From Cherax quadricarinatus (Eukaryota; Arthropoda; Malacostraca; Decapoda; Parastacidae): a stretch of DNA of 64,000 nucleotides. The notes beneath the pieces were generated by a model. That model did no database searches. It saw only the letters and a program-made list of their open reading frames with translations, and was not told the origin of the DNA. The first letter of the stretch is position 1. Each line of letters opens with the position of its first letter. Of the stretch, positions 59,598 to 64,000 are shown in pieces. The stretch lies in NCBI RefSeq assembly GCF_038502225.1, contig NC_091353.1, positions 1,521,312 to 1,585,311 of the forward strand, in the 5' to 3' direction. Both the position numbers and the translations under genes were made by a program.

Positions 59598-60393
59598 ATA
59601 GGTTAGGTTAGGTTAGGTTAGGTTAGGTTAGGTTAGGTTAGGTAAGGTAAGGTTAGGTTAGGTTAGGTTAGGTTAGGTTAGGTTAGGTTAGGTTAGGTTA
59701 TGTTAGGTTAGGTTAGGTTAGGTTAGGTTAGGTTAGGTTAGGTTAGGTTAGGTTCGGTTAGGTTAGGTTAGGTTAGGTTAGGTTAGGTTAGGTTAGGTTA
59801 AGTTAGGTTAGGTTAGGTTAGGTTAGGTTAGGTTAGGTTAGGTTATGTTAGGTTAGGTTAGGTTAGGTTAGGTTAGGTTAGGTTAGGTTAGGCTAGGTTA
59901 GGTTAGGTTAGGTTAAGTTAGGTTAGGTTAGGTTAGGTTAGGTTAGGTAAGGTTAGGTTAGGTTAGGTTAGGTTAGGTTAGGTTAGGTTAGGTTAGGTTA
60001 GGTTAGGTTAGGTTAGGTTAGGTTAGGTTAGGTTAGGTTAGGTTAGGTTAGGTTAGGTTAGGTTAGGTTAGGTTAGGTTAGGTTAGGTTAGGTTAGGTTA
60101 GGTTAAGTTAGGTTAGGTTAGGTTAGGTTAGGTTAGATTAGGTTAGGTTAGGTTAGGTTAGGTTAGGTTAGGTTAAGTTAGGTTAGGTTAGGTTAAGTTA
60201 GGTTAGGTTAGGTTAGGTTAGGTTAGGTTAGGTTAGGTTAAGTTAGGTTAGGTTAGGTTAGGTTAGGTTAGGTTAGGTTAGGTTAGGTTAAGTTAGGTTA
60301 GGTTAGGTTAGGTTAGGTTAGGTTAGGTTAGGTTAGGTTATGTTAGGTTAGGTTAGGTTAGGTTAGGTTAGGTTAGGTTAGGTTAGGTAAGGT
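59598..60393. repeat. (TTAGG)n telomere-type array, about 160 units, interstitial
   Basis: About 800 bp of the pentamer, the arthropod telomere repeat, with scattered variants (GTAAG, GTTAT, GTTAA, GCTAG). It is bounded on the left by a SINE tail and on the right by another short element, with unique DNA beyond both, so within this window it is interstitial. The G-rich strand is the plus strand. Confidence 0.95.
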
Positions 60394-60545
60394 TCGTCAG
60401 GAAACAGGACAAATGTTTCCTGACGCGGGTCTTAGTCAGATGATGACCCGCCGTTGGAGCTTTTGGTCATCTGACCGAGGCCTTCCGCTGGCTTACCGGT
60501 CCACCCCTTTAAAAATTATGGTCATTTATAACCAGTCTGTCTATA
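60394..60545 (+). mobile_element. SINE-like element with hairpin head
   Basis: Starts with a 10-bp-stem hairpin GTCAGGAAAC/GTTTCCTGAC (60397-60425), then CGCGGGTCTTAGTCAGATG, a second inverted pair (CAGATGATGACCC near 60437; GGTCATCTGACCGAGG near 60465), CGGTCCACCCCTTT, and an end AAATGAAGATA followed by ATT repeats. The organisation resembles a conserved-domain SINE; the family is not identified. Confidence 0.5.
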
Positions 60546-60730
60546 TAAATGAAGATATTATTATTATTATTATCATTATCATTAATAATACTATCATTAT
60601 CATTAATAATGTCATTATCATTAATAATAGTTATTATTATTATTAATATTGTTATTATTAATAAAATTGTTATTGTTTTTATTAATAGTTATTATTATTA
60701 ATATTGTTATTGTTAATTATTATTATTAAG
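60546..60730. repeat. (ATT)n/(ATC)n microsatellite
   Basis: Imperfect ATT and ATC repeats with TTAATAAT inversions; forms the 3' extension of the preceding SINE-like element. Confidence 0.9.
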
Positions 60731-61003
60731 CAATTACAGCAAAGCATAATAAAGTGAATCCACATTCTTTTGTAACAACTGCAGCTGACAGACAGAGTAA
60801 CAGAGACTGCGGATGTCTGAAAAAAGTCAAACGATGGATAAACTGGCTAATTTTAGTTCATGTTTATGAAACAGAAAATATTTCATTTGCCTTCAGCTAC
60901 AAACTTATAGATTGACAAGAATTTAGGAAAATTAATTATGGGAAAAATGTGAAAATTCAGGAAGGCGAAAATTTATTGATATATTAATATGATTTTGCCT
61001 GTG

Positions 61004-61412
61004 AAATTAGCTAGAACCGTAATGACACGATTGCAATCAAACCATACCCCGGCCGGGATTGAACCCGCGGTCATAGAGTCTCAAAACTCCAGCCCGTCGC
61101 GTTAGCCACTAGACCAGCTAGCCACAATAAGATTCATCCAACTAGGTATATTTCTGCACCATAGGAAGGTTAGCAGTGAAGGGACTTGAGCTAGAGTTCG
61201 TCACGGGCACGCTAGCTGGAGATTCGTCTGTAAAAACTTGCATTTGTGGTCACAGAGGTGCCTGTGCTAACCTTCATATGGTGTAGAAATATACCTAGTT
61301 GGATGAATCTTATTGTGGCTAGCTGGTCTAGTGGCTAACGCGACGGGCTGGAGTTTTGAGACTCTATGACCGCGGGTTCAATCCCGGCCTGGGAATAGTA
61401 AATTAGCTAGAA
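61004..61412. mobile_element. Palindromic tRNA-SINE retrocopy with 13-bp target duplication
   Basis: AAATTAGCTAGAA at 61004-61016 is repeated at 61400-61412. Inside, arms 61047-61175 and 61265-61393 are near-perfect inverted repeats (about 129 bp, 89-bp spacer). Each arm is tRNA-like, with an A-box-like TGGTCTAGTGG and B-box GGTTCAATCC, and 3' ends pointing outward. The T-arm and acceptor do not pair well, so these are not functional tRNA genes. The left outer 30 bp (minus: GGTTTGATTGCAATCGTG) is the single SINE 3' end. Interpretation: a SINE inserted with its 5' part as an inverted copy. Confidence 0.82.
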
Positions 61413-61754
61413 TATTCAGTTATTATATGTAAATGCCTACAGTAGTGTATATTGACTTTCTGAAGCTTATTACAAGGCACTACAGACAAGACTGTTAAAT
61501 ATATTAGGGAAACTTGTAATAGCTGTGAGTGGTTGTTTAAGTATTCAGAGGATTCGAGATAGATTGTCTCAGTGGGGGGATACCTGGAGATTTTTTTTTT
61601 AATGTGGATGAGAGCAAAATAACAGTATATGATAAATATAATGTAAATAAACACCGACCAGCTAAGATGTAAGAACAGAAGAACACGGGAATAATTGTTA
61701 GCGTAGATTTAAGTTACTTAAACTGTAGATATGGAAGGATACTTAACTTTTACC
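61413..61754. other. AT-rich DNA, no gene recognised
   Basis: An 83-aa minus frame (61403-61654) has no recognisable motif. Confidence 0.45.
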
Positions 61755-61900
61755 GATACAACTATACTATTTTCGTACATTCTCTTCTTTGCCTCCATGG
61801 TTAACGTTTTCTGTCTCCACAGACACCTCAGTGTACCACTCACCTTTTTTTCGCCATCAGTTCTATGGTAAACCTCATCCTTCGTAGTTTTTAGGTAGTC
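61755..61900 (-). mobile_element. LINE fragment, third copy of the 9176/48825 family
   Basis: TTTTCTGTCTCCACAGACAC, CTCAGTGTACCACTCACC and CAGTTCTATGGTAAACCTCA match the region around 49220-49290, where the minus-strand element encodes its RT C-terminal part. About 145 bp only. Confidence 0.6.
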
Positions 61901-61949
61901 AGTCCTTCAGCCATGAGAATTGCTCAGTTTCAAAGTCTTGAAGACTATG

Positions 61950-61968
61950 ATATATATATATATATATG
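61950..61968. repeat. Short (TA)n
   Basis: About 18 bases of TA left of the palindrome. Confidence 0.9.
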
Positions 61969-61982
61969 CAAGAAATATACAC

Positions 61983-62220
61983 AAACACTGATCTCTGGCT
62001 GAAGGAGACTCGAACCTACGAACCTTGGGACAAGGTACGCAGTGCTTTACCAATCTACCCACACTGGACATCATTTTGGCGTGTAGCATGCGCTACACGT
62101 TTGATCCAAGGCAGCGCATGCTACACGCCAAGGTATTGTCCAGTGTGGGTAGATTGGTAAAGCACTGCGTACCTTGTCCTAAGGTTCGTAGGTTCGAGTC
62201 TCCTTCAGCCAGAGATCAGT

Positions 62221-62224
<4 letters not shown>
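61983..62224. mobile_element. Second palindromic tRNA-like element, 112-bp arms, 18-base loop
   Basis: Arms 61983-62094 and 62113-62224 are near-perfect inverted repeats. Each carries a tRNA-like unit with an A-box-like TAGATTGGTAAAGC and B-box GGTTCGAGTCT, 3' ends outward, as in the element at 61004. TA microsatellite lies on both sides, so a target duplication cannot be read. It differs in sequence from the first palindrome but has the same architecture. Confidence 0.78.

Positions 62225-62288
<64 letters not shown>
62225..62288. repeat. (TA)n microsatellite
   Basis: About 64 bases of pure TA directly after the palindrome's right arm. Confidence 0.97.
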
Positions 62289-62292
<4 letters not shown>

Positions 62293-62330
62293 CATACAAT
62301 AAGATCACAGTAAACAGGTGATATCACAAT

Positions 62331-62463
62331 ATGCAAATCAACCACTGGGAAAAAATAGAAAAATCCTTTCGTGACTACTCACATTATCAGAGTGTGATAA
62401 CGTGAGAAGTCACGAGAGCGATTGGTATTTTTCTATTTTTTTTTCACAGTGTTTATTCTGCAT
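62331..62463. mobile_element. Two Penelope-like 3' tails as an inverted pair
   Basis: The minus strand (62395-62331) and plus strand (62393-62463) both read the 3' tail block of the Penelope-like copies at 30.85 and 31.7 kb: ATAATGTGAGTAGTCACGA, TTTTTCTATTTTTT, CACAGTG. They diverge from a centre near 62397. The minus motif reads CTGATAAT-GTGA-GTAG-TCAC-GAA and the plus one TGTGATAAC-GTGA-GAAG-TCAC-GAG; stem II is kept in both but stem III (AGGATT, AGCGAT) is no longer palindromic. No coding part remains. Confidence 0.72.
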
Positions 62464-62925
62464 GTTGGAATATATGACTTGGGAAAGGGTCCCGAGGTAT
62501 GTTTTTCAAGACTGTGAAGCTGAAGGACTGTTGGACTCATCACATCTGTTTCTGCTCTCTGTATTGTCACCGCTTAAATCAAAGACACAGTCTTCCTGTG
62601 CATCTCAGACAGTACTGTGATGTCCAAAGAGGAGTTTCAGTTGCTCCTCTATGTAAGAAAAGAGAATTAAAGACTGAAATGGAGTTCACTACCAATTGAA
62701 GTCATTCAGTTGAGTGGAAGTTCCAGTTGCGTGATTTGCGAGTATTGATGTCATAATACCGTATTTTCCTGGATCACAACAGTGTTGCTGTAACTATGAC
62801 TGGGTAATTAGTATCTTCAACATAGGGATACTGAATCAGTGAGGATAATCCTTAAGTCATTTCTTTTCTCCGGTTTAGAATACTAATGTACATTAGCTGC
62901 CTCTTTCAAGGTAGACGAGATTATT
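62464..62925. other. No gene recognised
   Basis: Short frames (72 and 66 aa on plus) without known motifs. Confidence 0.4.
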
Positions 62926-63027
62926 GGAAATGTGTGATGGCCCTTGGGCTGGAAATGTGTGATGTCCCTTGGGCTGGAAATGTGTGATGTCCCTTGGGCT
63001 GGAAATGTGCGATGTCCCTTGGGCTGT
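62926..63027. repeat. 25-bp tandem repeat, 4 copies
   Basis: Unit GGAAATGTGTGATGTCCCTT then GGGCT, four copies with one or two substitutions each. Confidence 0.95.
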
Positions 63028-63148
63028 GGCTCGAACGTTGGTCTGTGTGAGGCTTACAACGACCACCTGGTTGATGAGGCCTTGATCCATCGGGAGGCTT
63101 AATCAGGAACCGGGCCGCTGGGACGAAGACCTCTGAAGACATCCTTCA

Positions 63149-63207
63149 GGTATCATTCAGGACTGAAGAAGCCTACTGTGTGAGTGAAACGTTTCGGGAA
63201 AAATACC
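63149..63207 (+). ncRNA. Hammerhead-ribozyme-like motif, copy H
   Basis: Core CTGAAGA at 63163-63169, extra A, stem II GCCTAC/GTGAGT (weakened by substitutions), GAA at 63186-63188, an ACGT palindrome at 63189-63192, T63193. Stem I: GA (63161-63162) pairs with TC, and outer GGTAT (63149-63153) pairs with ATACC (63203-63207), five perfect pairs. Followed by TTGCACATGTATCTT as in the other copies. Confidence 0.58.
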
Positions 63208-63239
63208 TAAATCTTGCACATGTATCTTCCTCATTTCAT

Positions 63240-63688
63240 TGTTGCTTGATATTGCTAGCAAACCAGTTGCATTCTCTGAGTTCCTGAGTTGATGACTTCC
63301 CTCCTGAGTATCTCTCATTCTATTTTCAACATCTTCAGTGTTTGTTGTACACTTGCTGCACTAGCAATGGTGAAATTATTCTTAAAGCGGGGATCAAAAA
63401 TTATGATGAGTACCGTAATGTAGACAATGATTTACCTCTCACACTTCTGAGTACTGATGGTAAGTTTCCCAAGTCTGAGAATCTTGGATCACTCAAGGTT
63501 TTGTTGACGAAATGTATCAAATATCATACCTGAAACAGTGTTTCTGACACCAGAAAATTTCTTTCGCTGAAATTCCTGTTTTTGAGAAATTTTTTCAACT
63601 AGTAAGATAACTTGGCAGTAAGATTCCTCTTATTTCCATCAGATGACGAAGGATGTGTTATCTAAGAAATGCCTCAATAGGTCGTTTT
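63240..63688. other. No gene recognised
   Basis: A 63-aa plus frame (63342-63533) has no motif I recognise. Confidence 0.4.
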
Positions 63689-63897
63689 ATTGTTAGGTAA
63701 GACACATATGCAACAGTTAGGTGTCTTTATTGTGAAACGTTTCGCCTACACAGTAGGCTTCTTCAGTCAAGTACAGAAAAGTTGATAGAAGCAGAAGATA
63801 CTTGAAGACGATGTAATCAGTCCATCACCCTTAAAGTTTTGAGGTGGTCAGTCCCTCAGTCTGGAGAAGAGCATTGTTCCGTTGTCTGAAACAATAT
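63689..63897 (-). mobile_element. Ribozyme-bearing short retroelement, copy I
   Basis: Minus-strand near-duplicate of copy B (39028-39238) across its whole length, from ATATTGTTTCAGACAACGG to CTTACCTAACAATAA. The similarity suggests the most recent activity in the family. Confidence 0.77.
63720..63774 (-). ncRNA. Hammerhead-ribozyme-like motif, copy I
   Basis: Minus strand: GTACTTGA, core CTGAAGA, extra A, stem II GCCTAC-TGT-GTAGGC, GAA, ACGT, T, TCAC, AATAAAGACACC. Stem I pairs TGA with TCA: the third pair is T-A here, G-C in copy A and C-G in copy B, three different Watson-Crick pairs at one helix position. Confidence 0.68.
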
Positions 63898-64000
63898 GGA
63901 GAAGAAGTGACAGGATGGAGCTTTTATAGCGCCAAGAGGTGAGACGTAGGCCACTAGGAGAGGTAAGAACTCAGATGTTGAGAAGTCAGGTCCCTCTCAA

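Noticed and set aside
59598..60393. True chromosome end
   Set aside because: The TTAGG array is flanked on both sides by other elements and unique DNA within the window.
61290..61393. Functional tRNA gene
   Set aside because: A- and B-box-like motifs are present but acceptor and T stems do not pair properly, and the unit is duplicated in a SINE palindrome.
62113..62224. Functional tRNA gene
   Set aside because: tRNA-like boxes only; part of an inverted duplication within TA repeat, without a proper acceptor stem.

Overview
This window looks like intergenic DNA from an arthropod, most likely a decapod crustacean. The evidence is a long (TTAGG)n-type array, CR1-like, Penelope-like and tRNA-SINE families, very long dinucleotide tracts, and no prokaryotic gene structure. 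I found no convincing intact host protein-coding gene. All recognisable coding potential belongs to decayed mobile elements, and roughly 45 percent of the window (estimated by adding array lengths) is tandem repeat from more than fifteen unrelated unit families. The organism call is an inference from repeat content only.

Layout. 1-3.0 kb: CR1-like LINE 3' end (minus), a TA-flanked MITE and SINE pieces. 3.3-7.0 kb: 33-bp array. 8.0-8.3 kb: element with a hammerhead-ribozyme-like motif. 9.2-10.8 kb: decayed non-LTR element. 11.2-20.8 kb: a 9.4-kb, 31-bp minisatellite sitting inside a LINE and apparently amplified from its coding sequence. 21.9-28.5 kb: a second copy of that LINE family split by a Ty3/gypsy-type LTR element whose integrase lies before its RT/RNase H. 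28.8-30.0 kb: 29/40-bp array. 30.1-32.3 kb: two Penelope-like elements tail to tail around a MITE copy and a TA tract. 32.3-47 kb: a second CR1-like copy, then back-to-back minisatellites (15, 40, 20, 5/9, 61, 34 and 34 bp) with SINEs between. 48.8-55.6 kb: minus-strand LINE remnants carrying ribozyme-like insertions and microsatellites. 56-60.7 kb: 54-bp and 32-bp arrays, a SINE and a (TTAGG)n array. 61-64 kb: palindromic retrocopies and further ribozyme-like elements.

The most interesting system is a dispersed family of small hammerhead-like motifs on both strands (8161, 39151, 53122, 53384, 63149, 63720, and inverted at 55052-55183). Stems I and II change in a base-pair-preserving way between copies, the stem III segment is self-complementary (suggesting dimers), and every copy has one extra base before stem II. 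A second version in the Penelope-like 3' tails (30846, 31687, 62.36-62.42 kb) and at 57968 changes core positions 3 and 8 together from C/G to U/A. Hammerhead variants associated with Penelope-like elements have been reported, so the class is probably known; these copies and their palindromic insertions deserve a check.

A second theme is repeat birth inside retroelements: arrays have grown from the Penelope-like endonuclease frame, from a LINE frame, next to a CR1-like RT frame, and directly from SINE tails, including the telomere-type array.
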